From contig NC_071331.1 of the NCBI RefSeq assembly GCF_010183535.1, forward strand, positions 25,668,001 through 25,732,000: a stretch of DNA of 64,000 bases. The letters are read 5' to 3'. Below are positions 46,122 through 58,095 of this stretch, piece after piece (position 1 is the first letter of the stretch; each line of letters begins with the position of its first letter). The position numbers were made by a program, and so were the translations under genes. This DNA comes from Caenorhabditis remanei. Its lineage: Eukaryota; Nematoda; Chromadorea; Rhabditida; Rhabditidae. The notes beneath the pieces are model-generated. The model worked only from the letters and a program-made list of their open reading frames with translations, was not told the origin of the DNA and did not search any database.

Positions 46122-49100
46122 GAAATTAATTAATTTTTGGAGGTGGAAGAATGTCAAAAATGTCCGTTTTCGAACTAGAGAGTTTGAGCAAGAGTAACGC
46201 TTCAGTAACGTCAGAAATAGAAAAACAGTACAATAATCCAGTTTCCCGTTGTTCAAACTGGAATTTCAGAATGTAGCATTGACAAAGTCAGCTCAAACTA
46301 CCTAAACTCTAATTTTCAGCTCCGAAACTACCCAGACAAAAGTAGAAGAACACAACAGTATGAGCTCTTAATTCCAGAAAAAACCCCTCTACTGACCACT
46401 AGAACTGAAACCGTCACATAACCTTTCTCTCCACAAAAAGTACATCTATCATCATCTCTCCCCCTCCCCTCTACTCATTTCACACCCACATATCAAATTG
46501 AACCCCCCTTCCTCCCCATTCGGATACTAAACGATGCCTAATTTCCCAATTTTAATTACCCTCTATAAGACGGTATCGAAATGCCGCGAAAAAACGGGAA
46601 AATAGGCAAAAATAGCGGGAAAAAGAGGGTGTGCCGAGAATAGAAATGTTCCCTTTTTTGGGGATTCGATTGAAAAAGAAATGAATCATCTTATTGCCAA
46701 AGGCCCACCATCACTTTTGTATTATTTCTTCATATGATGTAGGCGGTGGCAATACAAAAGATGAGTCAAAAAAGCATTTTTGGTCGGAAAAAGCCGCAAA
46801 AATCGTAAAAATGATGGCACGGTGCCAGCTGAACGAAGATAGAGAGAACATATGCATCCAAGTTTCGGAAGGAAGGTGGGGATGTCTACGAAAAAGTCTC
46901 TCTCTCGATTCAAGGTCATCTAGGCGTCTTACGGATACTACAAGACGATGGATGGATAGAAGGAGAAAAGACGGAGAAGGATCAACCTAGTGACCCGTGT
47001 TTCTCTCTTTTCTTCACTTCTCATTTTCAATTTGTCTTCGGATTTGTTGCCGAACACTTCTTTTCAATAGGTTGACTGCGAGAAGTGGTTTCTTGGCTCC
47101 AAATCTTCGTTTTGGTATTACTTTTGACCTAACATAGGCTTTTTTCAGTCAATTTTGACTGCTTAAATGGATTTTCAAGTCGACAAGACCAAAAATCACA
47201 TTTTCCGTCATAATCGACTGTGTCAACCTTTACACATGTAATCTAACCGCGATTCGCCAGTTTGAACTGAAAATGTACTGAGTTTTAGCTATCTTCTGTC
47301 GAATTTTCCATCAGGTATATCGTCTTTTGACAAAAACCCAGACTTTAACAGGATTCGTCTGAAACCCGGTCGAAACGATGCCAGTGAACTTCAGAATTTC
47401 TTCGTTTTCTATAAGGAACTCCACTATAGACTAAAAACGCGGTTACCTATCTCACTTTTTGTGAAAACGAGATAAAATATGGGTTTTTTTTCACAAGAAA
47501 ACACTGAAAATCATCCAGATAATGGTTTTTCGGCTTCATAGGGCTAATTTTCTGCTAACAACTAGCTAACATGTTACTGCTAGTCTCCCAAAAACTGAGA
47601 AATCACAAATTTCAACTCTAGAAACGATTATTTCCATCCTAGAAGATCAACAAAACCTCAAAAGAGAAACTCCTAATCCCAAAAGAAGACGCACCAAAAG
47701 TTTCTCGGAATCAACACAAAACAATCTCTTTTCCATATATGACAATTTCTGTGAGTGGAGGAAGCGAAGGAGAAGTAAGAAAGAGAAACAGACACACAAA
47801 GATATGGAAATACATACATTTGTGTTGTTGTGTTGGCACCCAGAAGGGGAGAACGAAATGACTGTATTTGGTTAGATGCTGGGCGCCGACACTTGACTTG
47901 ACTCATTTATTTTTCTGCCGCCTTCTTCCATATCAATATGACAGGTCAACACAGCACATCAAAGCATTTTCACATGGTTTATGATACGATGGGAATATAT
48001 TTATGAAGGATTTTGGAGAATGAGTTCCTGTTGTTTGAATCGGTTAATAGAGAGCAGAGGGAAGGAAGAGTGGTTACTTCTGATGATTAGTGAGTCATTA
48101 GAGAACGGAAGGAGTCGAGTTGCGATATGAAGGGAGGAATTTCAGGTATTTGGACTGAAATCCGAGCTTATAGCAACGGAAAAGAAAAGACAGCCAGATC
48201 AGCAGGAAAACGAAATTTCAGCCTTCCCATCAGAATTATGCGTATTGAAAGAACGAATATCGAGTTATCCGCACCAGGGAATATGGACTGGAGACTCGAA
48301 ATCTAGTGTTTTAGAACATCAGAGATACGTTTCTATGAGAATGGTCTCGACAGGAAATGAAGATGATGAGGTTTCTCTCAATTCTACAGGTGAGCCCAAT
48401 AGTTACTGGAACCACGAAAGTTGGATTTCCAGACTAATAAGATCGGGGTTTCTGAGAGAGTCCGAAGCTACGTGACAATTGGTATCAGAACGGGACTCCT
48501 GTCTTTCAGAATGTTAAAAACAACAAGAATTCAGAAGATTGCTTAGGAAGAAACGGAAGCTGTACTGGATTTCAGGAAAGTCCAGGAAAAATTCAAAATA
48601 TGGCTTCAATATCGTAGAAGTATGATGGATCTGACTGTGAATTATGCACGACTAGCTGTCTTGCTAAAATCAACACAGAATGACGTGAATAGGTAAAGAT
48701 CTCGAATGAGACAATGTGAATATTCAACTGCGGGAATCTCTCTTTCCCGGAGGAACAAAACGGAGATAACCATGCAACAACAATAATCCATGAGAAGAAT
48801 TATAGATTCTAATCTCCCCAATGAATAATTGGAATTCCTTTACAGAAAATTTTCAGAATCATCATGAATCGCATCTATTAGAGGGAGAGAGAGAAAAACA
48901 CGCGAGCTCATGGGCTCCTTCTCTCCTCTCGACAGATGAGACGATGCGTCTGGCGTCTCCAATGGATCCCTCCACTCTTTTTCAGTAGAGTGGGGCACCT
49001 GACACTTTGCGCCACTAGACTCTCGATGAATCGATTTGTCTTTCTCCACTATTCGATATCTTCTCTTTCTCTTCTCCCTTTTGCTCCTAACAAGATCTCT

Positions 49101-50072
49101 GCCCCTCGTCGTCGGTTTGTATGTGTATCAAGACGGAAGCTCCGCCCACTCGGGCTCTGTTTCCATGATCTACACACGCATGACAGAGGGGATCTTGTGG
49201 TTGTGTTTGAGGGACCTTTTCGTTCACTCGTGGTAGTGATCGGAATCAAACCACAGGTGATTTTTCGGCGGCAAGTGGAAGACAACCTTCTGATTTTTAA
49301 TGTTTTATTAGTCGTTCTGATGGTAATCATGAGGAAATGGGTCTACTTGATGACCGGGGAACACTAAACGTTGAAAAAGAGTTCCGAGCTGAAAATCACA
49401 ATTTCTAGAGAAGGTCTTAAATCGGGGACTCGGACAGTGGGCCGGTTTCGATGACTTAGCATTGAAATTACCTTATATAGAGGACTCCGCTGAAGAAAGC
49501 AAGAAAAGTCAGAAAATCTCAGAAAAACTAGGAAAAACCTATATTTCTACAAATTCCGACACATTTCAGTTAAAATTAAGCGTCAAAGTTTCACTTTATC
49601 GGCTGAAAATCAGAACCAAATTATCAAAAACTGAAAAAAAACGGTCCGGAAAACGAAATATACCAAAAACATATCTGAAGGTATTTTCGAGAGATTTCTC
49701 ACATTTTCCCGCTATTTACCTCGAGATTTTCCCGCCAAAACGTATTATTTGGCCTACCGAAAGACAGAAATACAGAAAGCACGCCTAGAAAACAAAAATA
49801 TTCGCAAAAAACCTATTTTCACCAATTTTTATAGATTTTAGCGATTTTACTAACAATTTTAGTCATTCTTTAACTCGAAAACTTAACTTTAACAGCGAAA
49901 ACTATAAAAAATTGGTTAAAATTGAAAAAATAATGTGACGAAATCGCGGTGCAAAAAGTAAACAAACAACAAACTTTTGAATTCCCCGCGTGGGTTACTA
50001 TAGTCGGCGCGAGACCCGCCGAAAGATATATTCTATGCGCCTTTAGTTTCTTTTTGAAAGTCTTCGGGATTC
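46122..50072. other. 4-kb gene-free region between fln-1 and spl-1
   Basis: No gene recognised. Open frames at 46694-46990, 48936-49367 and 49462-49788 show no domain, no consistent splice pattern and skewed composition. Probably 5' regulatory DNA of fln-1 plus decayed repeats. Confidence 0.4.
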
Positions 50073-50925
50073 TGTGGCCGTATCCATGAACGTTTTCCAG
50101 GAAAGCACATTTTCCGCAGAAAATATTTCCCGAGAAAATGGATCGGAAAACAGTTTTCCGAGAAAATCGTTTTCGGTATTCACGAGTTATTTTCCACCGA
50201 GAAAATATTTTCCGTGGAAAACCGGGAGAGAAAATGAATTTAGAGGCTTTCTTCAATGAGATTCTCCCAAGTAAAATTATAAAACAAAGGGTTTCAAGTG
50301 TGATAACTAGCAAAACGACAGTTTCGGATGAGAAATTCAACCGTAATATTTGCAAATTTAAAAATTTAAAAGAAAATCTCATTTGCAAGTTGCAACTAGT
50401 TTTACTATACACATACTATGCGTTATGTATTACCCTTAACAATATAGTAATGAGTTGATTGGTATTCTTTCAAATTCCCCATGAGAAAAACATTATTGTT
50501 TTGAAATTACCACAGGTAACCATGTTTGCATACCATAGCTTGATCAACTCATGAACAACTCTACCATCATATGAGGATTACGGTTTGAAAGAGGCTTTTT
50601 CATTTTCACAAAGTTCATAATTCTGAAAATTGTTTTACTTCCAAAACTTCCAGGACCTTCTCTCTCTGAAATATTATATCATAAAATTTCACAAATACAA
50701 TTAAATTTGAAGTTATTAGATTATCTTATCGAAATTTCATGCCTGATCAGCTTGTCAAAGCTCGGAAAATGTCTATTTTCCGACGTTTGAGGTGGGTAAA
50801 TCTTTTTCCGGCGGAAAACGGTTTTCCATTTTCCCAGAAAGTTTCATGGATACGGTTTTTCTACGAAAACGGTTTTCCAAGCTCATTTTCCACACGGAAA
50901 ACGTTCATGGATACGGCCTCTGGTT
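50073..50925. mobile_element. ~850-bp inverted-repeat element
   Basis: GGCCGTATCCATGAACG TTTTCC at 50073 is inverted at 50898-50925 (GGAAAACGTTCATGGATACG then GCC). Many GGAAAA/TTTTCC motifs fill both subterminal parts, with a further CATGGATACGG at 50847. The target duplication is unclear. No transposase. Confidence 0.6.
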
Positions 50926-51046
50926 GAAAAAATCGGAAAAGGAAAAGAATACTTTTATACATTTAATTAATTTTAGAAACAAATGAAAAACACGATAAAA
51001 ATAAGGTAATCACAGCAAAAAATCCACTTTTCTCGAAAAAATTATT

Positions 51047-53606
51047 TTAATTGTTGTTTCCTGGCGGTGCGGAGTACGTGGCATCGATATACAGTGCAAT
51101 GACTTCATCAACTACAGATTTCGGCACTTGGGCGGCCATTCCGTACATCGCCGCCATTCCTTGATTCGGTTTCTCGTTTCCAGCGGCGGCAACCTCGTCG
51201 CAAGTGGTTTTCAGGTCGGCGACGAACTGATTGACCACTTCTTCACGTGCCTGATTAATGGTTAGGCAGATGTGGATGCTGGAAACAGAAAATTTGGTTA
51301 AAAATGGGTAGTTTTTAAGGAAAAAAATGCAGAAAACCGACAAAAACTGCTAAGCCTCAGCAAAGTTTCAGTTAGCCTCAGAAAAATAAACATTCAGTGT
51401 TTTTAGCGATTTGAAACATTTTTCCGTAGGTTTTCGCCGATGTTTTTTCGAAAAAAGTTCAAAACTCACGCCGACGGATTCTGTAGTGTATTCAAATTCC
51501 ATCCCAACTTCATCATCTTATCCGAAACTTCATAGATATTCACTCCATTTCCACTGAACGCTACAAGTGACACATCCGAGCTTCCATACGGTTTCACGTA
51601 TGGGATCGTCTTGATTTTCTCAGCCAACATTCTGGTATGCTTCACAATTTGGGCACATCGTCTCACGTATTCATCACGTCCGAAGGAAAGCAACGTGGCC
51701 CAGGCGACAGCAGTGTTGGCTCCAGCACGGGATCCCGCGATAGTGGGCGTGGCGTAAATACCACCACACCAGTCTGGACACGAGAAATATTGGAAGTGAT
51801 GAAGCTCCTTGGAACGGTACATTACGATAGACGACCCTTTTGGAGTGCAACCATACTGAAATTTGAATGCTTATTTGAGCCAAAAAGGGGCGGAGCTTAC
51901 TTTATGTGTATCACAGGAAATCGAGGTAACACCGGGATTTCTGAAGTCAAAAACTGGGAGAAGATAGCCGGCGTCGTTCATGAATGGAATCATGAAACCG
52001 CCGAGACACGCGTCCACATGCACTGGGATTCCATATTTCTCGCCGAGCTGGAAAATAGAGTTTAGAATGTACAAAGGTTATATTTATAGAAAAGCCAAGA
52101 ACTTTTGAGAAATTGCAGTCGAAAATGAACATTTGAGTGAAATATGGCGAGAGATTCGTGAAAAAAGTTTAGCCTCAGCAAAATGGTAGTTAGCCTCAGC
52201 ACAGTTTAGGTTAGCCTCAGTAAAATCTCAGTTAGCCTCAGTAAAATCTCAGTTAGCCTCAGCAAAACGTTTTCTCGCATTTTTGTGATTTTTCAGTGAT
52301 TTTTAGTGATTTTCAAAAGTTTTCTATCGTTTTCGTCATCAAAACAACCGATTGTTTCTACAGTTTCTTCCTATCCTACCTTCGCAATCTCCGGAATCGG
52401 ATCCACGGTTCCCGATGGGAAATTCGGTGCACTTCCCACAAGAACACAAACATTCGAGTCAATCAATTTTTCCATCGCCTTCAAGTCCACTCGGTTATTC
52501 TCATCAACCGGCACGTGTCTAAGACGCATTCCGCATAAATGGGCGGCCTTATCGAACGCAGCATGGGCGGTCTTTCCAGCCAGAATCACCGGATCTTCGA
52601 TTCCCATCGAGTGAGCTCTATTTCTGTACGAGAAACATGCCATAATGATACTTTCCGTTCCTCCAGAAGTCACACTTCCCGATGAGTCTTCCGGTCCGTT
52701 ATAAAGGTTCAAAACCATCCGGATAAGCTCCGCCTCCATTTTACGGGCTCCCGGGAACACATCCGGATGCAATGGGTTGGAAAATGCGTATTTCTCATAA
52801 ATTTTTCCGAGTAATGCGACGTGTTCCACGTGGCGATTCGTGTAAACCGCGCCGGAAACTCGGCCGCCATCGATATTAAATGTATTGTATTTCTCGTATT
52901 TATCGGCGAGCTCTAGAATTGACTCCTGGGATAACGGGGAGATCGGGAGCGCTGAAATTTAAAAAAAAATTGTCTGTCTGTGTGTCCAGATATCCTCCTA
53001 CTGGCAATAAATTGGCGATCCTTATCATCCTTATGAATCGACTCAATCAATTTCGGCTTCTCCGCTGACAACTCTTTTTCAATTTTGTCGCGAACCGATG
53101 GAATCTTACGGAGCAGCGAGAACACGTAGGCGCCCAAACTGCAAATTTTATTTTACATTAAATTTGAAAAATACAGTTTTCACAACGATCTAAATACCGT
53201 TTCAAAATCGGATCCTCACTCTTTCGGTACAAATGGACGACTTTTGTGTAGACAAGGGTTCCACCGAATGCGGCGAGCACAAGAACAGCCGGGTCGTAGC
53301 GGGAGAGTCTGGGAATTGGGAAAATTAGCAGTTTCAGATAACACGTGGAGTTTTGCGCAATTTTTTTGTCTCTAATTTTTGCTATTTCCCGTGAATTTTC
53401 AGAGTTTCGCTTTCGCTAGAGAAAGCGACATAAAATTTTGCAAGAAACGGGAAATTTTGCATAGAAAACGCTAAACGAACCTGAAATCCACGTGTCTTCT
53501 TCAGTTTTTCTTGTAAAAAACCAAATATTTACCTGTCATTAACCATATGATAGTGCATTTTTGTCAAATCCACTATCACCTCGGCCGAATGCTTTACCGA
53601 ATCCAT
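51047..53606 (-). CDS. spl-1: Sphingosine-1-phosphate lyase
   Basis: Minus-strand exons: 53533-53606, 53198-53308, 53002-53138, 52380-52951, 51901-52047, 51470-51855, 51047-51278; 552 residues, the length I recall for C. elegans SPL-1. A membrane anchor near residues 33-50 ([19 protein letters not shown]) is followed by a PLP-dependent group II decarboxylase-like fold: [27 protein letters not shown], and the cofactor lysine in SCDTHKYG, whose Lys and Tyr codons flank the intron 51856-51900. It cleaves sphingosine 1-phosphate to phosphoethanolamine and a fatty aldehyde in the ER membrane, the exit step of sphingolipid breakdown. The start is preceded by TTTCAGAAAA, a typical SL acceptor. It lies 250 bases after the PQBP1 homologue, as in an operon. 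Confidence 0.97.
51345..51395 (+). repeat. Intronic TTAGCCTCAGCAAAA motif, spl-1 cluster 1
   Basis: Two copies (AAGCCTCAGCAAAG, TTAGCCTCAGAAAAA) in the last spl-1 intron. Confidence 0.65.
52165..52275 (+). repeat. Intronic TTAGCCTCAGCAAAA array, spl-1 cluster 2
   Basis: Five copies at ~25-base spacing: TTAGCCTCAGCAAAA or TTAGCCTCAGTAAAATC, separated by variable TCAGTTAG-like linkers. Fully intronic (intron 52048-52379). Confidence 0.85.
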
Positions 53607-53610
53607 TTTT

Positions 53611-53617
53611 CTGAAAC
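53611..53617 (-). promoter_or_regulatory. Trans-splice acceptor of spl-1
   Basis: Coding strand reads GTTTCAG then AAAA then ATG, the standard Caenorhabditis SL acceptor layout. An SL2 leader would be expected if the gene is downstream in an operon. Confidence 0.6.
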
Positions 53618-53854
53618 AAATAATAAGCTGAAAATCTGGAATAAGAAGAAAAAACGAAAAATCAGCGATAAGAGTGATGAAAAATTGGTCGTTATCACCG
53701 AGTGAATAGAAACCACGGTAAATTGTGAAATTCTTATTATTTTGTCGCGGAAAAAGAAGAAAAACGAAAGTACACGAGAAGGAAAAAAGATCAATAAGGT
53801 AAGAGAGAGAGAGAGTTTGTCGGGGCACTAGAACAGAGTAAATAAATAATTTAT

Positions 53855-55259
53855 TCACTCCTCCTCATCGTCTTGTGGTTTCTGCCGTCTTAGAATCGCT
53901 CCGGGTGCCGGATACGGTCGTTGTTGGAATAATGGTCCACCGGCTGTGACGTCAGCACCGGTCACCTGATCGACACGTAGTCCGTCTGACCATTTTCCGC
54001 TGAAAAATAAGAATATTTGGTTGTAGCGGAACTGATAATGGGTAGAGTCTAGTCTAGCAGAAAACAGAAAAGTTGGTTTTTTAGATTTTTTGCCTTGGTT
54101 AGCTTCAACAAAATCGAAGTTAGCCTCAACAAAATTTTTTCCCGCATTTTAGAGATTTTCAGTCATATTTACTGATTTTCAAATGTCTTCTGCGGTTCTC
54201 GGCATCAACCGATTTTTCTAAGACGATAAAGCACTATTTTCTTACACAGGAGCATCTCCATAAGCAGCCGGATCCATCGGGTCGATTCCCTTCCTCTTCG
54301 CTCTTTTCAGTCGATCTCTCGTATTCATTTCCTCCAATTCGCCCTCATCTGAATCCGGTCCGTTTTGCATCATCGGATCACCACGTCGTTTCTCTTTCCG
54401 TCTTTCGTTCTGACTGCTACGTGGCTTATCGCTGTCATTTCGGTTGCCACCACCGCTTCCTCTGTGATTTCGACGACGAGCCGCGTTGTCTTCCTGAAAT
54501 TTTTATAGGGCTGAAGGAGATTTGATAAGGGGAGGAGGCTTCGCGCTTTTGGAGCAAAAAAAATGTCGAAAAATCGCAATAATTGTTTAAGTTTTGCTTA
54601 GTCTCTGCAAATGCACATTTAGCCTCAGCAAAAGCTCATTCAGCCTCAACAAAGCATTTTTTTCCGATTTTCAGCTGATTTTCTGCAATTTTTCTCACCT
54701 CCGAATACGCTGGTTCTCCAAATAACACAGCCGCGTGTTCTTTCGCAATTCGCGGCGCCGGATCACTTATAATGGCACGTGGATGACGTGGTGAGTACCA
54801 GCACACCTCGTCAGTCGCCTTATTCCAGAAATAATATCTTCCGAGCCCCTCGTCGTAAACCTCTACCCAACCATCGGGTAGCGGAAAGTTGGCGAGCATT
54901 CGATTCTTGTTTGTCACGTATTTTTCGGGGAGTCTGAATAAATTGTTTTTCTATTTTTTTTTTTAGAATTTCAGTCGAAAAAATGTCTACCTATATTCGG
55001 GAGTACCATCTCCCCAATGATCATAACAATACTCCACACACACATGATATTGATTGTATTTATTCGGGCATCCCGGCGCTCCAGACGCATTTTCTTCGAT
55101 TTGCTGGAAAAATTGATTTTTTGGGAATTAAAGCATGATTTCCACGTTCTCCACCTTTTTCTCTGGCTCTTTATCGTAGTTTTCGGCTAGAATCTCCTCC
55201 TCTTGCTTGATAATTCCTCGTTTTTGAAGACGAGCTAGCAGTGCCGGCGGTAGAGGCAT
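53855..55259 (-). CDS. pqbp-1: PQBP1 homologue (polyglutamine-binding, WW-domain splicing factor)
   Basis: Minus-strand exons: 55155-55259, 54991-55103, 54699-54933, 54246-54493, 53855-53999; 281 residues (human PQBP1 is 265). After [17 protein letters not shown] and a short acidic part there is one WW domain, [19 protein letters not shown] then CWYSPRHP. A disordered polar, Arg-rich stretch follows ([16 protein letters not shown]). The family-specific C-terminus [20 protein letters not shown] ... [17 protein letters not shown] is the segment that binds U5-15kD in the spliceosome, so the assignment is firm. It acts in the nucleus in pre-mRNA splicing. The start is preceded by ATTCAG, an SL-type acceptor. 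The symbol is inferred from the family; paralogue number was not checked. Confidence 0.95.
54105..54142 (+). repeat. Intronic TTAGCCTCA motif, PQBP1 cluster 1
   Basis: TTAGCTTCAACAAAATC then TTAGCCTCAACAAAAT in the last PQBP1 intron. Confidence 0.6.
54596..54662 (+). repeat. Intronic TTAGCCTCA motif, PQBP1 cluster 2
   Basis: TTAGCCTCAGCAAAAGC, TCAGCCTCAACAAAG and a diverged first copy, in intron 54494-54698. Confidence 0.65.
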
Positions 55260-55261
55260 TT

Positions 55262-55269
55262 CTCACTGA
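55262..55269 (-). promoter_or_regulatory. Trans-splice acceptor of the PQBP1 homologue
   Basis: Coding strand ATATTCAG directly followed by TGAGAA and the ATG. Confidence 0.5.
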
Positions 55270-55642
55270 ATATAAAAGAAATTGTGATGATTTAGAGAGT
55301 AAAAATCGTGAATAATATTTCAATGTTGCAAATTTAAGAAAAAAAGATAGAGAAATTACGAGAATTTAGTTTGGAAAAGAAAAATAAATGGGAAAAGAAG
55401 GGAAAAGAAAAAATAAATCGAACAAAAAATAAATAATGCAAGCGCGCTCTATAGACCACTAAGAAACAGTGTTGGAATGAGAGAGATGCAGAGAAAATCG
55501 GAGGGAGATTTAATTAATAAGAGGAGCTCTGTAGGACTGTTGGCTAAAATCAAACGTTTTAACATGGAAATTGTGAAAAGAAAGAATAATAGTTATTTAT
55601 TTATTTAGAGCTCTGAGCGTTTAAATAAATGATTCAAAATAT

Positions 55643-56157
55643 TTATTTTCTTAACAATCTCTTAGAATCCACAATTTTCGGCAATGTCGATTTCAGGTGA
55701 GCAGTTGTCGAGCCATTACTAATTTTCTCTCTAACATAATCAGCACTTTTCGAGTGATTCATGATAGACAGGGATTGAGAGACGGGTAGAGGGTGCTGTA
55801 ATTGATTTAATTAGATATTTGGGTAATTAATTTTCTCACCCTCACCATAACTTTATGCTCTCCACAACTCATGCCAACCACTCGGATATGCGGGAACTTC
55901 TCTCTCCACCGGGCGGCTTCTCGGTTTAATTCTGGGTCTACAAAAATATGTCTGTATGTCCGGATGTCCACAATATAGACGTTTCGACACGGTTTCAAAA
56001 CGTCCCAGTTTCTAAACCCACCTCCACTAATAACCTTCCCATCGAACACCGCGTCATCCCACGCCTTCAGGAACTCTTCGCCGACACGTGTCTCCGATTT
56101 TCCATTGCGATTTCCATTGGGATTAAGAGAGGTTGTGGAGGTACTCCACGTCAACAT
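55643..56157 (-). CDS. Unrecognised conserved-looking protein, 156 residues
   Basis: Exons 55840-56157 and 55643-55795 join in phase (donor AGG|GTGAG, acceptor TTACAG) to 156 residues ending VDSKRLLRK. I do not recognise a family. Visible parts: a Ser/Asn-rich start, then a compact region (EFLKAWDDAVFDGKVISGGG, DVLKPCRNVYIVDIRTYRH, HIRVVGMSCGEHKV) with hydrophobic strands that looks folded, and a polar tail. No signal peptide or membrane segment. The Sen54 stop lies 205 bases upstream and the PQBP1 start 384 bases downstream on the same strand, so it is probably an operon member. No clear TTTCAG precedes this ATG, so the true start may differ. Part of exon 1 matches an intronic repeat motif found elsewhere in the window. 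Confidence 0.65.
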
Positions 56158-56361
56158 TTTCAGATGGAGAATATGTAATTATAGAGGAGAAAAAGTGGTG
56201 AAAATGAGCAAGGAGAAAAATCGATGCAGCTGTGGCGCCCAGCGTCACCATGGAAACGACTCGAGCTAAGAGACCTCTGTCTGTGCTTCCGAATGTCCAG
56301 AATTCCATAAGTTTATAACAAGAACAAACATTGAAAAATAACAGCTATAAGGTTTGAATAT

Positions 56362-58080
56362 TCAATTTAAATAATTAATTAAATCAATCGGCGCTCCACT
56401 CATCGACACGTAATTCACTTTTCCCGCCTCCTCCACAGCAAATATAACATTTCGAAGTTCCGAAAGATCGGCGATGTTTAGCGGTGGTCCTGTGACTCTG
56501 ACAATGAAAAAATTGGTGAAAATTTGGGAAAAATTGTTTTTTTTAGCAAAAAAAATCATTTTAGCCTTAACAAAAAAGTTAGCCTCAGCAGAAAAATTAG
56601 CCTAATCAAAAAGTTAGCCTCAGCAAAAAAAATTTTTTTTTCTCACAAACCTATAACAAATCAACGAAAACAACGGCCTTGCGGGTAACCGATGTGAAAA
56701 CGACGCAGGTGAAAACACGTGGTAATCCACATTCTCTACAGTAATCCTTTCCCGTCTTATTTCAGCTTGAGGCGGTGGGCGGAGCCTAAGAATGTGATTT
56801 TTTGTTTTTTTTCAAACGATAATTCCCTACTTCCGAAACCTCTGCAAAACACTCGTTTGCCGGATTTTCTCTTGTTGAAATCGGAATTCCGTCCAATTCG
56901 TCACGTGGCTATTTGGAATCGGCCTGTAGGATGGGCGGCACGATTGCGGGCGGAGCGTCGGCGGTTTGATATTCTGGAGAACTTCTTTTGTCGGGAAATT
57001 TTTCAGAGCGGATGGGAGAAAGTTGACGAGGGATGGGTCGTTGTGGAGTACTGAAAAAAAGAGTTTTTATTCGAATTTCGGGATTTCACACGTTAAAACC
57101 TTTCATTTTCATCGAAAATTGGCCATTTCGATTCATAAAACTTGGAAATGAGTCACGATTCGGCACTCCTTCTTCGGGTACTTTATTCATTTCTACCAAC
57201 ATTTCGAACGTTTTCTCCGCGAACTTTTGGGACACTGCCTTTTCCACGTGGCGTATCCGCTCGAAGTTAATTGTGGTGATTCTGGAAACGAAAAGTAGTT
57301 CTAAAACTTCAATTTCCCATTCAAAAATGGATACCTCGGCCTCAAAACCACTAAACCCAGTAGCTTGATCTGCTTATAAATCTCATATTTACTCATCGAC
57401 ACTGAGTTTGACTCCAGAATTGAAAACGACTCCAGAAGACTCATTTCGGTGCCAGATGGTGTGTAAATTGTGCCGGAGCCGGTCTGAAAGTGGGAAATTC
57501 GGAAAACATAGGAAAAATTGGTTTAGAAGAATGGAATATCCAGTAAACCTCAGCAAAACTTCGAAGTCACCACTTTGCTTAAAACCGGTTTAAAAAAACT
57601 ATGATTTGCGGCATGAAGTGGATAAGAAATTGTTGTTTCGACGAAATAATCGTTGGAACACAGCTTAATGCAGCTGACTGCACTCGAAAACGAGGTTACA
57701 TCCAAAGAACTCATTAATAGGTTGGGAAAAATGTTAGCCTCAGCAAAATTTGAAGTTAGCCTCAACAAACTTTGAAAACCTGAACTATGCTCAAAAGAAG
57801 CAAAAAAGGATGATTTTCCGCTCATTATCTTCAGAGAAACAGGATTATTGCAATAAAAATTTAATGACCTCCATCAAATAAACCGCCTCTTCCGGATACA
57901 ACTCGTATCCGCCCCTCGTCGGAATTCCCATCGATTCCAAATGTTTTCCGGAAACTTTTGTGACTTTGAGAGTTGGAGAATCGGGTAAATACTTGATTTC
58001 AATCGTTTTTCGTCTGAAGATTGAGAAAAATAGTATATTTTCGTATGAAATTACCTAACTTTCTCTTCGCTCGATTCCAT
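56362..58080 (-). CDS. tRNA-splicing endonuclease subunit Sen54 homologue
   Basis: Minus-strand exons: 58055-58080, 57869-58013, 57335-57483, 57100-57281, 56831-57050, 56651-56785, 56362-56497; 330 residues, shorter than human TSEN54 (526). The N-terminal domain carries the family hallmark: KVTKVSGKHLESMGI, then GGYELYPEEAVYLME, then SKYEIYKQIKLLGLVVLRP. The C-terminal part (FSLICYR, NIADLSELRNVIFAV) fits the last domain. Sen54 is the structural subunit of the complex that cuts introns from pre-tRNAs; it has no catalytic site. TTTCAG plus ATGTCAGA precedes the chosen ATG. The out-of-frame ATG eight bases upstream was rejected because only the later one gives phase 2. It may be the first gene of an operon-like run or follow the DENN gene (417 bases away). 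Confidence 0.9.
56560..56635 (+). repeat. Intronic TTAGCCTCA array, Sen54 cluster 1
   Basis: Four diverged copies (TTAGCCTTAACAAAAA, TTAGCCTCAGCAGAAA, TTAGCCTAATCAAAA, TTAGCCTCAGCAAAAAA) in intron 56498-56650. Confidence 0.75.
57545..57780 (+). repeat. Intronic TTAGCCTCA motifs, Sen54 cluster 2
   Basis: AACCTCAGCAAAAC near 57546, then TTAGCCTCAGCAAAA and TTAGCCTCAACAAAC at about 57737-57772, within intron 57484-57868. Confidence 0.65.
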
Positions 58081-58088
58081 TCTGACAT

Positions 58089-58095
58089 CTGAAAC
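58089..58095 (-). promoter_or_regulatory. Trans-splice acceptor of the Sen54 homologue
   Basis: Coding strand GTTTCAG, nine bases before the chosen ATG. Confidence 0.5.

Noticed and set aside
48936..49367. Possible 143-residue gene
   Set aside because: No domain, no partner exons, Arg/Leu/Ser-rich random composition, and overlapping frames on both strands of similar length.
52165..52275. CRISPR-like array
   Set aside because: Repeats are short, variable and intronic in a eukaryotic gene, without unique spacers of fixed length.
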